Assembly: GCA_022508735.1 (NCBI GenBank)
Contig: JAFLUQ010000031.1
Span: 1 to 19,561, forward strand
Direction of reading: 5' to 3'
DNA from: Oscillospiraceae bacterium
GTDB lineage: Bacteria > Bacillota > Clostridia > UMGS1883
Length of the DNA: 19,561 bases
Shown here: positions 1 to 7,787 of the stretch, one piece after another
How the letters are laid out: each line of letters begins with the position of its first letter
Position numbering within the stretch: position 1 is the first letter of the stretch
Made by a program: the position numbers and the translations under genes
The notes under the pieces: model-generated
Told to the model about the DNA's origin: nothing
The model's database searches: none
The model's input: only the letters and a program-made list of their open reading frames with translations

Positions 1-60
1 CACGGTATCGCTACCGGTGGATTTTGAGTCCACTACGTCTGCCAATTCCATCACATCGGC
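1..60 (-). tRNA. tRNA-Leu (anticodon CAA), 5' part only
   Basis: Read on the minus strand from position 60, the sequence begins GCCGATGTGATGGAATTGGC, the acceptor strand and D-arm of a bacterial tRNA-Leu. A five-pair anticodon stem (33-29 with 21-17) encloses the loop CTCAAAA, giving anticodon CAA at 26-24, which reads UUG. The bases that follow begin a long class II variable arm (CGGTAGCGATACCG), as expected for leucine. The variable-arm end, T-arm and acceptor 3' strand lie outside the window. Confidence 0.93.
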
Positions 61-71
61 TTATTGAATAC

Positions 72-100
72 ATTATACCATAAACGATTTAATAAATCAA
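72..100 (-). promoter_or_regulatory. Extended -10 promoter for tRNA-Leu
   Basis: On the minus strand there is TTGATT at 100-95, a 17-base spacer and TATAAT at 77-72, preceded by TGG (80-78), which makes an extended -10. The predicted start lies about 5 bases before the mature tRNA 5' end at 60. This is a near-consensus housekeeping sigma promoter in a location that fits a stable RNA gene. Confidence 0.75.
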
Positions 101-169
101 GCCCTTTTCTAATAAATTTAATGACGTTATTTTTATAAATAAAAATATTTACAAAAATATTAAAAAAGT

Positions 170-201
170 TTTACATAATAGTTCTATTTTTGTGGTAATA
201 T
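170..201 (+). promoter_or_regulatory. Candidate promoter for the M23 peptidase gene
   Basis: TTTACA at 170-175 and TAATAT at 196-201, the latter preceded by TGG, resemble a sigma-A promoter, but the 20-base spacer is long. The whole stretch is very AT-rich and other -10-like strings (for example TATAAT at 207-212) occur, so the assignment is tentative. Apart from this and the tRNA promoter I see nothing else in 61-255. Confidence 0.3.
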
Positions 202-271
202 AAATATATAATAAATGTAACCGATAATTATAGCCGCAAACTACGGCAAAACTTTAAAAGGACTGATACCA

Positions 272-1594
272 ATGCGAATAGAAAATACCAGCTCATGTAT
301 AGTGTCGGGAGGCCCTGTCATAAAGAGAAGACCTGCGAAGAATACCGGAGAAGCTAAATCCGGCGCCCGCGCCGACACTTTGGATCTGAGGCCGCGGATT
401 CACGCCGCAGGGAGAACGGTTCGCCGCTTCGGTCGTGATTATGCCTCGGCTTTGCGAGATTGCCGTAAGCGCATCCTTTGCGTAGCGGCAGGGGCCGCTG
501 TGAGTCTGACGGGTATTACCGCTATCGGCTCCTATTGCACTCTGGGAGTTAATTATTACTATAAAGACAGGCTGCTATGTACCGTGGCAGCTACAGATGA
601 TGCGGCGGCCATAATCGGCAGCGCAACGCGCAAAGCACAGCGCATGGGTGCGCCCGAGCCGGAGATCTCCACCGCGCCTAAGCTGGCGCTCAGAAGCGGC
701 CTGGTGAATGGAGAAGACGCCGTAAACGCCATTCTTGCGGCATCTCCCGGGCTGAGTCTTGCGAGGGCGGTCAGCTTTAGCGGGCGGACGCTGTTCTGCG
801 CGGAAAGCGATGAGGTGATCGATGAAGCTCTGGCGGCCTATGTGGAAAAATACCGTATAAACGACAGCGCCGCGTTGAGCGGTGAGATTGAGATAAAAGA
901 TCAGATCGTCAGAAGCGAGGAGCTGCTTTCCGCGGAGGATATAGTGACCGTGCTGGAGGAAAGCGACGTTCTGGCCGTTATGAACATCGTTGACCTGACG
1001 GAGCAGCAGACAATAGCTCACGAAATCGAGGAGATAGCCGACGACAGTATGTATGTGGGCGAAAGCGTGACCGAGACCGAGGGCAGTGACGGAGTTGTTG
1101 TAACGATCAATGAGCAAATATATCGGAACGCCGAGCTGCTGTCCTCTGCCGTGATCAGCAGTGAGACCACTGTTGAGCCGGTGACGGAGGTGGTGCGTGT
1201 CGGCACAAAGCCGCGCAATGCTCTTGAGGACGGTCTCAGCTACCCCTTGAGCGGCACACTCAGCAGCGGTTTTGGCCCCCGCTGGGGGAGAACTCACCGG
1301 GGGATAGATCTGGCCGTGAGTATGGATACCCCGGTAGCGGCGGCGGCGGCAGGCACGGTCATAACAGCCGAATATAAAGAAAGCTACGGTAACCTGGTTC
1401 AGATCGACCATGGCTACGGCATCGTCACCTCCTATGCCCACCTTGACGTTATAGGTGTATCTGTCGGTCAGTCCGTAGATCGTGGCGAGATCGTGGCCTA
1501 TAGCGGCAACACCGGTAACACCACCGGCCCGCACCTTCACTTTGAAGTTATCAATAACGGAGAATATCTTAATCCGCTGAATTATCTGATATAG
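272..1594 (+). CDS. Membrane-anchored G5 + M23 (LytM-type) metallopeptidase
   Basis: Probable cell-wall hydrolase or wall-morphogenesis factor of 440 residues. A basic cytosolic N-terminus (about 1-66) precedes one hydrophobic segment (about 69-92) that should anchor it with the C-terminus outside. Residues about 240-314 look like a G5 domain, ending in the typical VVRVGTK. Residues about 322-440 are an M23 endopeptidase domain. The metal-binding set is visible: H342 and D346 in HRGID, H421 and H423 in HLHFE, plus H390, so it should be catalytically competent. M23 enzymes cut peptide bridges in peptidoglycan, and G5 domains are associated with wall or glycan binding. The ATG is supported by AAAAGGA at 256-262, 9 bases upstream. 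The gene is monocistronic, ending in a hairpin. The residue 93-240 region has no family I recognise. Confidence 0.9.
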   Translation: MRIENTSSCIVSGGPVIKRRPAKNTGEAKSGARADTLDLRPRIHAAGRTVRRFGRDYASALRDCRKRILCVAAGAAVSLTGITAIGSYCTLGVNYYYKDRLLCTVAATDDAAAIIGSATRKAQRMGAPEPEISTAPKLALRSGLVNGEDAVNAILAASPGLSLARAVSFSGRTLFCAESDEVIDEALAAYVEKYRINDSAALSGEIEIKDQIVRSEELLSAEDIVTVLEESDVLAVMNIVDLTEQQTIAHEIEEIADDSMYVGESVTETEGSDGVVVTINEQIYRNAELLSSAVISSETTVEPVTEVVRVGTKPRNALEDGLSYPLSGTLSSGFGPRWGRTHRGIDLAVSMDTPVAAAAAGTVITAEYKESYGNLVQIDHGYGIVTSYAHLDVIGVSVGQSVDRGEIVAYSGNTGNTTGPHLHFEVINNGEYLNPLNYLI

Positions 1595-1595
1595 G

Positions 1596-1626
1596 GCAAA
1601 AGCACGCCGCGAAGGCGTGCTTTTGC
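1596..1626 (+). terminator. Intrinsic terminator between convergent genes
   Basis: A 13-bp perfect stem (GCAAAAGCACGCC at 1596-1608 with 1614-1626) closes a 5-base loop GCGAA one base after the stop of the M23 gene. The T-run is within the 3' arm, as in A-tract/T-tract hairpins that can work in both directions; it probably also serves the convergent flippase gene ending at 1726. Confidence 0.75.
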
Positions 1627-1725
1627 TTGCCATAAAGAACGTTATAAGGATAAATTATCGTTTGAATGTGTAAACATAAGCGCACAAACTATAATTTGGC
1701 TTTACAAGCTCAACCCCGGCGGTTG

Positions 1726-3219
1726 TCAATTCCTGACTACGCGCCTGAGCCAATCCAGGTCGCTGCCGGCAATTACGCCAAGTACGCACAGCAGTGCTAC
1801 ATATACTATGGCGGCGGCGAGGACAGAGCTCACAAGCCCAAGCCCCAACAGGCGGACGCCGAAGCCCGCACCGGCGACGGCGAGGACTACCCGTAACAGC
1901 TCCGAAGGCCGGATCTCCACCTTGGCTACCTTCAAAAGCCGCCCGAAGCTCAGAGCCAGATTGAAGCTTTCGCAGATATAGATGCTGAGTCCGTAGCCGA
2001 GCACGGCAAGCCGTGGAATGAGGAAATATAACAGCAGCACGTTGAGCGAGGCCTCGGCAATATTTATGTACATGGCTTTCATGTGCTGGCCGAGGCCCTT
2101 GAGGCAGCCGTCTGTCACCATGTCGCAATACATGACCGGTACCAGCGGCGCGAAAATCCTCAAGTATTGTCCGACCTCATTTCCCCCGTATACTGCCGTT
2201 CCCAGCTCCGGCCCAAAAAACATCATTATTCCGCCAACACAGACAGAAAACATCAGCCCTATCTTTATAACACGGGTCGACATATAGTTTATTCCGCGCT
2301 GACTGCCCTCGCTCTGGGCTGCCGTCAGCCGCGGTATTATCAGCTCCGCCAGTGCCGTCAGCAGCGCTGACGGAAACAGGAGTACCGGAAAGGCCATGCC
2401 GTGTATAACGCCGTAGGCAGCAAAGGCCGACTCAAAGCTGGCACCCGAGGAACGAAGCCCCCGGGGAATAAGAATGTGACCGAGGGAGCTGAGGCCGGTG
2501 CGCATATAGGCGCTGACGGCAATGGGCATGGCAGTGCCGAAGATTTTTTTACCATATCCGCCCTTTGGAGCGGCGTGCGGAAAGCGGTGTATGTCTATGG
2601 CAAACAAAAGTATATGGCAGACGCAGCTGACGACCTCTCCGATGGTAGCCGCCACAGCCAATGAGGCGCAGATACCGCGTATGCCCGTGTCGCCGAAAAG
2701 ATTTAAAAGCACCACGGTCACCGCTATGCGGCTGAGCTGTTCGAGAATGTTCACAGAAACCGACCGTACCACCCGCTCCACACCGGTGAAATATCCGCCG
2801 AATACTGCCGTGGCAGCAATAAACGGCAGACTCAGTGACAAAATTTTAAGAGCCGGGATGACCTCGTCCGCCCCTATCCATCGGCTGCCGATGAGCGGAG
2901 CTGCAAAAAACAGGGCAGACAGGCTTAGAAGGCCCGTAGAGAGAGCGTAGACCAGCGAGGAGCCTACGGTGCGGCGAACAGAATCGTTTTCGCTTATGGC
3001 CGCGGCTGTCAGTCGGGTGACGGCGAAGCGAATGCCGCCGCTGCCAAGGGTCACAAACATGGTGTAGACTGACATAATAAGGGAGTAAACGCCTATAGAC
3101 GACGCACCGATTTTTCCGGCCAGATATACCTGAAATATCAGCCCGACTCCGCGCATTACAAGTGAGGCTGCGGTGAGAAGCAGAGTGTTTACAAAGATTT
3201 TGTGGGCACTTTGTCGCAT
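1726..3219 (-). CDS. SpoVB/MurJ-like polysaccharide (lipid-linked) flippase
   Basis: A polytopic membrane protein of about 497 residues with a dozen or more hydrophobic helices and short basic loops, typical of the MOP superfamily (polysaccharide biosynthesis/MATE-like). The opening (KIFVNTLLLTAASLVMRGVG, then a YLAGKIGA stretch) resembles the SpoVB/MurJ group, which in Bacillota moves lipid-linked precursors of peptidoglycan or spore cortex across the membrane. Which of these it does cannot be told here. Two ATGs compete: at 3225, only 2 bases from GAGGGG (3233-3228), and at 3219, 8 bases from it. The second spacing is normal, so I start there (MRQSAHK). A -10-like TATAAT (3256-3251, minus) lies upstream without a convincing -35. 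The gene stands alone between convergent and divergent neighbours. Confidence 0.85.
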   Translation of the reverse strand: MRQSAHKIFVNTLLLTAASLVMRGVGLIFQVYLAGKIGASSIGVYSLIMSVYTMFVTLGSGGIRFAVTRLTAAAISENDSVRRTVGSSLVYALSTGLLSLSALFFAAPLIGSRWIGADEVIPALKILSLSLPFIAATAVFGGYFTGVERVVRSVSVNILEQLSRIAVTVVLLNLFGDTGIRGICASLAVAATIGEVVSCVCHILLFAIDIHRFPHAAPKGGYGKKIFGTAMPIAVSAYMRTGLSSLGHILIPRGLRSSGASFESAFAAYGVIHGMAFPVLLFPSALLTALAELIIPRLTAAQSEGSQRGINYMSTRVIKIGLMFSVCVGGIMMFFGPELGTAVYGGNEVGQYLRIFAPLVPVMYCDMVTDGCLKGLGQHMKAMYINIAEASLNVLLLYFLIPRLAVLGYGLSIYICESFNLALSFGRLLKVAKVEIRPSELLRVVLAVAGAGFGVRLLGLGLVSSVLAAAIVYVALLCVLGVIAGSDLDWLRRVVRN

Positions 3220-3330
3220 TGCCATATCCCCTCAAAGCAAATTTTGTTACATTATATGATACTTCCGACGTCGATTTTTCAGCAATATTGACAAAAATAT
3301 AAAACTTACAAAAAAATTGCAAAAAAGGTC

Positions 3331-3359
3331 TTTACACAATGACAAAAAAGGTGTAAAAT
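3331..3359 (+). promoter_or_regulatory. Promoter of the substrate-binding lipoprotein gene
   Basis: TTTACA (3331-3336), a 17-base spacer and TAAAAT (3354-3359): five of six matches to consensus in each box with ideal spacing. The start would fall near 3366, just ahead of the ribosome binding site at 3379-3382. Confidence 0.65.
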
Positions 3360-3371
3360 GAGGTGTAAAAT
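3350..3371 (+). repeat. Tandem GGTGTAAAAT direct repeat at the promoter
   Basis: GGTGTAAAAT occurs twice, at 3350-3359 and 3362-3371, with a 12-base period. The first copy contains the -10 box and the second lies over the predicted transcription start. It could be a regulator half-site pair, an alternative -10, or chance in an AT-rich stretch. Confidence 0.5.
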
Positions 3372-3391
3372 TAAAAAAGGAGTTGTTTGCA

Positions 3392-4231
3392 TTGAAAAAA
3401 TTGATCGCACTTATGCTGGTGCTGGCCCTTGCCTTTGCGTTCGCGGCCTGCAATAACAGCACAACACCCACCGATGGAGATGTTGACGCCGATGCCAATG
3501 ATCTCGTGAACGAGCTCGATCAGGACATCTTCACCATGCCTGAGACTCTCAAGCTTGGCCTTGACGCGTCCTTCCCTCCCATGGGCTTCACTGACGAGAC
3601 CGGTGCCATTGTCGGCTTTGATATCGATCTGGCCCAGGCCGTATGTGACTACTACGGCATCGAGCTCGAGTGCATCCCGATCGAGTGGGATAATAAGGAT
3701 GCTGAGCTTGCCACAGGCACTATTGACTGCATCTGGAACGGTCTCACTATCACAGACGAGCGTCTTGAGAACTACTGCATGAGCCGTCCCTACCTTGCCA
3801 ACCGTCAGGTAGTTGTTGTTACTAACGACAGCGAAATCGCTACTCTGGCCGACCTTGCCGGCAAGACCGTAGCGCTTCAGAGCGATTCCTCTGCTTCCGA
3901 GGCTCTTGAAGCCAATGAGGAGGTCAACTCTTCTATCGCTCAGAAGGTGGAGCTTCTTGACAACCTTACCGCCCTTATGGACCTTCAGGCCGGCAACGTA
4001 GACGCCGTTATTCTTGACGAGGTTGTTGCCAACTACGTTATCACTGAGAACGGTTATCCCCTGACCGTGCTTGAGGAGAGCCTTGCTCCCGAGGAGTATG
4101 GTATAGGCTTTGCCAAGGAGAGCACCGACCTTTGCGCCGCTGTTGAGGCTGCTCTTGACACCCTTAAGGCTGACGGCACTCTTGCCGAGATCTCTGTTAA
4201 GTGGTTCGGCGAGGACAAGGTTATATTCTAA
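3392..4231 (+). CDS. Amino-acid-type ABC transporter substrate-binding lipoprotein
   Basis: A 279-residue solute-binding protein of the SBP_bac_3 family. It begins with a lipoprotein signal peptide (MKKLIALML, then AFAFAAC with the acylated cysteine at residue 20), followed by a short acidic, Asp-rich linker. The family core starts near LKLGLDASFPPMGF and includes GFDIDLAQAV and the WNGLTIT segment; it ends with the usual ISVKWFGED. It should sit on the outer face of the membrane and deliver a polar amino acid or similar solute to a permease. I use the TTG at 3392: GGAG (3379-3382) is 9 bases away and it gives a classic MKK signal peptide, whereas the in-frame TTG at 3383 touches the Shine-Dalgarno. 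No permease or ATPase gene is adjacent. Codon choice is strongly biased, suggesting high expression. Confidence 0.93.
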   Translation: MKKLIALMLVLALAFAFAACNNSTTPTDGDVDADANDLVNELDQDIFTMPETLKLGLDASFPPMGFTDETGAIVGFDIDLAQAVCDYYGIELECIPIEWDNKDAELATGTIDCIWNGLTITDERLENYCMSRPYLANRQVVVVTNDSEIATLADLAGKTVALQSDSSASEALEANEEVNSSIAQKVELLDNLTALMDLQAGNVDAVILDEVVANYVITENGYPLTVLEESLAPEEYGIGFAKESTDLCAAVEAALDTLKADGTLAEISVKWFGEDKVIF

Positions 4232-4249
4232 TTACATATGCATATTGCC

Positions 4250-4275
4250 AAAGGCCGCCCTCGGGCGGCCTTTTT
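4250..4275 (+). terminator. Intrinsic terminator after the SBP gene
   Basis: A 10-bp stem (AAAGGCCGCC at 4250-4259 with 4264-4273) closes a CTCG loop and is followed by a T-run (4271-4275). It is 19 bases past the stop codon: a standard rho-independent terminator that isolates the lipoprotein gene as a single cistron. Confidence 0.88.
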
Positions 4276-4324
4276 GCGTTAGAGAATCCGGTAAATTTTA
4301 TATATTAATTTTTGTTAAAATGAC

Positions 4325-4353
4325 TTGCTAAAATGCTCTGACCATGATAATAT
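4325..4353 (+). promoter_or_regulatory. Candidate promoter for the 860-residue secreted protein
   Basis: TTGCTA (4325-4330), a 17-base spacer and TAATAT (4348-4353), preceded by TGA that provides an extended -10. Each box matches consensus at four of six positions. It lies about 35 bases before the start codon, which fits a short leader. Confidence 0.4.
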
Positions 4354-4387
4354 TATATAGTAAAAAACTCTTGGGAGGAACGACAAA

Positions 4388-6970
4388 GTGATAAAAATAA
4401 GAAGGGGTTTAGCCGTGCTTATTTGTGCGGTGATCATTTTGGCTCTGATGCCCGCGTTCAGCGTCAATGCCGCGGCGGTGTCGATAAGTTCAGCACAGGC
4501 CGTTGCCAGTGGCGGGGAGATCATTGTCACAGTGACAACAAAAAATCTGCCTAAAAACGCTGTGCTTATGGCGGCGAGCTACGACGAGGACGGCGCGTTG
4601 CTGGACACTGAGCGGGTCGTAAATAAAAAGGCGGTGCTCAGCGCAAGCGGCGTATTTGATGTGAAGGTATTCTGTTGGTCGAGCCTTACATCTATGAAGC
4701 CACTGTGTGCTGCGGCCTCTCCGGTGATAAAGCATGAGCTGGACGTGGTTGTTTCATCAACATACCTTAACACCGATACATACGATAGTCATGACAGAGG
4801 GATCAGATTTACTGCCAACAGTGACTACAGCTCCGATAAATACGCAGGCAGCCGTTACGTCGGCGGTCTTGTTAAAGGTGACAGCATTGACGTGGTGTTT
4901 GACGAGGGAGATACCAATGCGGCTTCCCTGCTTGGTTACGCCTGTAAGGTAAGCGTGGGCTATGATAAGGCCTCCGGGCGGGACGTGATCTTCGAGATAA
5001 CTCCGATCGGAAATCAGAATGGCGTCACGACTATCGACCGGAGCATGTATGCCCCTGAGATGGATGAGGGTGACGGCAGGGTCTACTATTGGAAAAACCG
5101 AGCCGACGATTATGCCGCCGCAATCGAGCTTGACGAAAATGTCAGAGTATTTGAAAATTATCTGGACAGGACCGACATTTCTGAGCTCAACCCTGATAAC
5201 AATGATTATTATTACGGTCTCACTCAGGCTTATGCCGACTATTTTTGGTCCGGCGGCAGCGCACGCTTTATCGACAATGACGGCGACGGAGATGCTGATT
5301 ACGTGTTGGCCGAAGCCTACACGGCTGAGGCGGTTATTGGCGGCGTCAGCGAAAACGGCGGCCGCTGGAGCTTTATCTTTATCGCCGGCAATATAGACGA
5401 TTACGATGAAAATGACACAGAGGTTTACGCTCGCTTTGTCAAAAACGGCAAGGAGATAGGCGTATCGGAGCTTTCCATGGACGATACCGTGACTGCGGTA
5501 GAGGGTGAAAACGGCGTTATAGTGTACTACGTATCCTCCATGACCGTGACGGGAACGGCGGGTAGGTATGACTCTGAAGAGCATACGATTGAGATCAACG
5601 GAAAGAGCTACGGTGTATCTCCCGTGAACGGCCTCGGTGCGTATGACGTAAGAGGCAAAGAGGGGAAATTCCACCTGAATGCAGACGGCCTCATTTCATG
5701 GTTCCGGGAAGACCTCACATCGGTCGGCTCCCTCGGTTTTGTGACCGGGATCACCGAGACTGTCAAATATAACACGACTGCCTATAAAATAGACCTTGTT
5801 GATGAAACCGGTAGGACCCGGTCCTACCCCATAAGCGGATATATCCGTTACTACAGCGGCGGAACAGACTATGAAAATATTGATGCCGGAGAGCTCTTGA
5901 ACTCGGATGACGGCATATTCAGGGAATTTATCGGATGGTCTCCGCGAAATCGCGTTATAAGGTACCAGCTCACGAACGGTAATATTTCGCGGATTTATGT
6001 TGACGGATATGACGCGTTTTCGTCCAATCGGCTCAATGCGTCAAGGGGATATGACTCAGCGGCGAGAACCTTTGGGGGGATGACCTTCAACAAGAACGCA
6101 AAGGTGTTTATAATTGATTTAGAGAGCGACTATACTAACCCCAAAAACGTAAAGGTCGGCACGCTCTCCGCCATGCTGGAAAACGGCACAGGATACAGCG
6201 GCTGGGCCTACGGAGAAATATATGACGCTCAGGCGGCTCTTATCGTGGGTGAAAGGCATAATTCCGGCGGCGAATACAAAACCGCCAACGTATTTGTCGT
6301 GGACGATGCGGAGGTCACACATATCGGCGGCGATGTGGCGATCAATGTCAGCGGCTACTCCGGCGGTGAGAAGGAATCCTTTATTATCTATGACCCCGAT
6401 GATCCGTCTGTGGCCGAGGAATTCTATAATTCCAAGAAAGAGACGTGTACACTTGCCAAGGGCACTGTGCTGATGAAGGGCGCGTCGAAGGACGGATACG
6501 TCAAAAACGCCGAGGTTATTTTATGGACCTGGGCCAACGGAGACGGGCTTTACCCCGAAACACCGGGCTTTGATGATGCTGCCCGGAACGAATATACTGA
6601 CGAAAACGGCATACTTATAGTGCAGGATATGGCCCATGTTGACGTTGCGGCCACCGATGAGATGCACGACAATCAAAGAGTAGTTCTGGATCGCTATCTG
6701 GTATACGGAGGGGGCTACAGGCCGGACGAAAACAACACGGCCATCACTGTTGTTGATGCCTCTGATGCGGAAAACGTGACCGTGAGAAACGGCCGTGCGA
6801 GAGACCTGCACATAGGCCGTAATGACGGCATGGTCGGCGTGGTATATTTCAGGGCCGTTGACCCGGACGACAGGCTTGACAGCTTCGACATCTGGGAGAA
6901 TAGAGGATCTGTGAAAGATATAGTTCTTTATTTGTTTGATGAGAATGAATACCGATATATTCCTTGGTAG
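4388..6970 (+). CDS. Large secreted protein of unknown function, with EF-hand-like loop
   Basis: An 860-residue exported protein. The GTG start is backed by GGGAGG (4373-4378), 9 bases upstream. Residues 1-29 form a signal peptide (KIRR, a hydrophobic core, cleavage near VNAAA). Residues about 58-112 form a small module with the pattern AASYDEDGALLD ... SLTSMKPL, common near the ends of clostridial secreted proteins; a related module closes the protein at 9947-14239. Residues 296-304 read DNDGDGDAD, a calcium-binding EF-hand/dockerin-like loop, with a beta-rich region resembling those of S-layer-associated proteins around it. Residues about 384-412 resemble the small beta repeats (TVTGTAGRYD ... 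IEINGKSYGV) of such proteins. Nothing catalytic is recognisable. No SLH domain, LPXTG motif or C-terminal membrane segment is visible, so it is probably released or held non-covalently. Confidence 0.82.
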   Translation: MIKIRRGLAVLICAVIILALMPAFSVNAAAVSISSAQAVASGGEIIVTVTTKNLPKNAVLMAASYDEDGALLDTERVVNKKAVLSASGVFDVKVFCWSSLTSMKPLCAAASPVIKHELDVVVSSTYLNTDTYDSHDRGIRFTANSDYSSDKYAGSRYVGGLVKGDSIDVVFDEGDTNAASLLGYACKVSVGYDKASGRDVIFEITPIGNQNGVTTIDRSMYAPEMDEGDGRVYYWKNRADDYAAAIELDENVRVFENYLDRTDISELNPDNNDYYYGLTQAYADYFWSGGSARFIDNDGDGDADYVLAEAYTAEAVIGGVSENGGRWSFIFIAGNIDDYDENDTEVYARFVKNGKEIGVSELSMDDTVTAVEGENGVIVYYVSSMTVTGTAGRYDSEEHTIEINGKSYGVSPVNGLGAYDVRGKEGKFHLNADGLISWFREDLTSVGSLGFVTGITETVKYNTTAYKIDLVDETGRTRSYPISGYIRYYSGGTDYENIDAGELLNSDDGIFREFIGWSPRNRVIRYQLTNGNISRIYVDGYDAFSSNRLNASRGYDSAARTFGGMTFNKNAKVFIIDLESDYTNPKNVKVGTLSAMLENGTGYSGWAYGEIYDAQAALIVGERHNSGGEYKTANVFVVDDAEVTHIGGDVAINVSGYSGGEKESFIIYDPDDPSVAEEFYNSKKETCTLAKGTVLMKGASKDGYVKNAEVILWTWANGDGLYPETPGFDDAARNEYTDENGILIVQDMAHVDVAATDEMHDNQRVVLDRYLVYGGGYRPDENNTAITVVDASDAENVTVRNGRARDLHIGRNDGMVGVVYFRAVDPDDRLDSFDIWENRGSVKDIVLYLFDENEYRYIPW

Positions 6971-7020
6971 AATATACAGTAAAAATCTTTGCGTGGGAAT
7001 CCATCGAATCAATGATGCCC

Positions 7021-7044
7021 CTCTGCCCGGCGGTTGAGGCAGAG
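7021..7044 (+). other. Small hairpin in the 3' region of the secreted-protein gene
   Basis: CTCTGCC (7021-7027) pairs with GGCAGAG (7038-7044) around a 10-base loop, followed by CTTTAA rather than a real T-run. It may be a weak terminator or an RNA 3'-end element ahead of the strong terminator at 7082. The rest of 6971-7081 shows only a short GGGT/ACCC dyad near 7060. Confidence 0.35.
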
Positions 7045-7081
7045 CTTTAAGAAGCAAGGGTTAATTACCCATAAAAATATA

Positions 7082-7137
7082 CGGCCCCGGCACATCGGGC
7101 AAACGCCTGAACCCTCATGTGCCGGGGCCGATTTTTT
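7082..7137. terminator. Bidirectional terminator between secreted-protein gene and hisIE
   Basis: A 14-bp perfect stem (CGGCCCCGGCACAT at 7082-7095 with 7117-7130) encloses a 21-base loop. On the plus strand it is followed by ATTTTTTATT, and on the minus strand by TATATTTTTATGG. It lies 16 bases past the hisIE stop, so it can end transcription arriving from either side. Confidence 0.85.
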
Positions 7138-7146
7138 ATTCTGTTT

Positions 7147-7773
7147 TTATCTTCTGCCCTTGAGCTCGGCGTAAACCTGCTCCATTGTCATGCCGCGCTC
7201 AGCCAGCATAACGATAAGGTGATAGAGAAGATCCGAGGTCTCGAGCGCGATCTCGTCGGGCTCGTCGTTCTTGGCGGCAATTATGGTCTCGCTGCACTCC
7301 TCGCCCACCTTTTTAAGTATCTTGTCGATGCCGGTGTCAAGAAGGTAGTTTGTGTAGCTGTCTTCCTTGGGATTTTCCATGCGGTCTTTAACTACGGCGT
7401 ATACCTCGTCAAGGATGTGGGCGTTGGCCGGCTCGGCGTACTCAGCGAGTTCTCCGTTCTCCGCCTTCCGATAGAAGCAGGAGCGGTTCCCGGTATGGCA
7501 GGCGGCGCCGGTCTGGTCAACCTTTATAACAAGAGAGTCCATGTCGCAGTCCACGAGTATCTCGCGCACGGTCTGGAAATGGCCGCTGGTCTCGCCCTTG
7601 TTCCACAGCTTACCCCTGCTGCGGCTGAAAAACCATGTTTTGCCTGTCTCAAGGGTCTTTTCCAGAGACTCACGGTTCATGTAGGCCAGCATAAGTATAC
7701 GGTCGTCGGTCGCGTCCTGCACGACGGCGGGCACGAGGCCCTTTTCGTCAAATTTTATATCGTCAATAAACAT
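7147..7773 (-). CDS. hisIE: Bifunctional phosphoribosyl-AMP cyclohydrolase / phosphoribosyl-ATP pyrophosphatase
   Basis: Catalyses steps two and three of histidine synthesis: PR-ATP is hydrolysed to PR-AMP by the HisE part, and its ring is then opened by the HisI part. It has 208 residues, normal for the fused form. The HisI domain (about 1-105) shows the metal motif DCDMD (75-79), with C76, C92 and C99 as zinc ligand candidates, and the SRSRGKLWNKGETSG segment. The HisE domain (about 118-205) shows VGEECSE (156-162) and ETSDLLYHL (178-186), the acidic helices of the all-alpha NTP pyrophosphohydrolase fold. Both halves look intact. It follows hisA by 14 bases on the same strand and so is cotranscribed; AAAGGA lies about 10 bases before the ATG. 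The bidirectional hairpin at 7082 ends the unit. Confidence 0.97.
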   Translation of the reverse strand: MFIDDIKFDEKGLVPAVVQDATDDRILMLAYMNRESLEKTLETGKTWFFSRSRGKLWNKGETSGHFQTVREILVDCDMDSLVIKVDQTGAACHTGNRSCFYRKAENGELAEYAEPANAHILDEVYAVVKDRMENPKEDSYTNYLLDTGIDKILKKVGEECSETIIAAKNDEPDEIALETSDLLYHLIVMLAERGMTMEQVYAELKGRR

Positions 7774-7787
7774 AATATTATCATCCT

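Noticed and set aside
225..262. Possible riboswitch (c-di-GMP-like GCAAACTACGG string) before the M23 peptidase
   Set aside because: Only a 4-bp GCCG/CGGC hairpin and a superficial string match are present. The paired stems and tetraloop/receptor of the c-di-GMP-I class are missing, and the stretch is too short for the c-di-AMP (ydaO) class seen before some wall hydrolases.
575..1633. 352-residue minus-strand open frame opposite the M23 peptidase
   Set aside because: The plus strand encodes an intact G5-M23 protein with all catalytic residues. The antisense frame crosses the terminator hairpin and looks like no protein family.
1711..1725. CAACC/GGTTG dyad just past the flippase stop codon as a terminator
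   Set aside because: It has a 5-bp stem without a T-run. The 13-bp hairpin at 1596-1626 is the better candidate for both convergent genes.
3288..3293. Perfect TTGACA on the plus strand upstream of the SBP gene
   Set aside because: There is no -10-like sequence 16-18 bases downstream. The TTTACA/TAAAAT pair at 3331-3359 is much better placed.
4757..5674. 305-residue minus-strand open frame opposite the 860-residue secreted protein
   Set aside because: The plus-strand frame is continuous over 2.6 kb with a signal peptide. The antisense frame has no ribosome binding site or family features.
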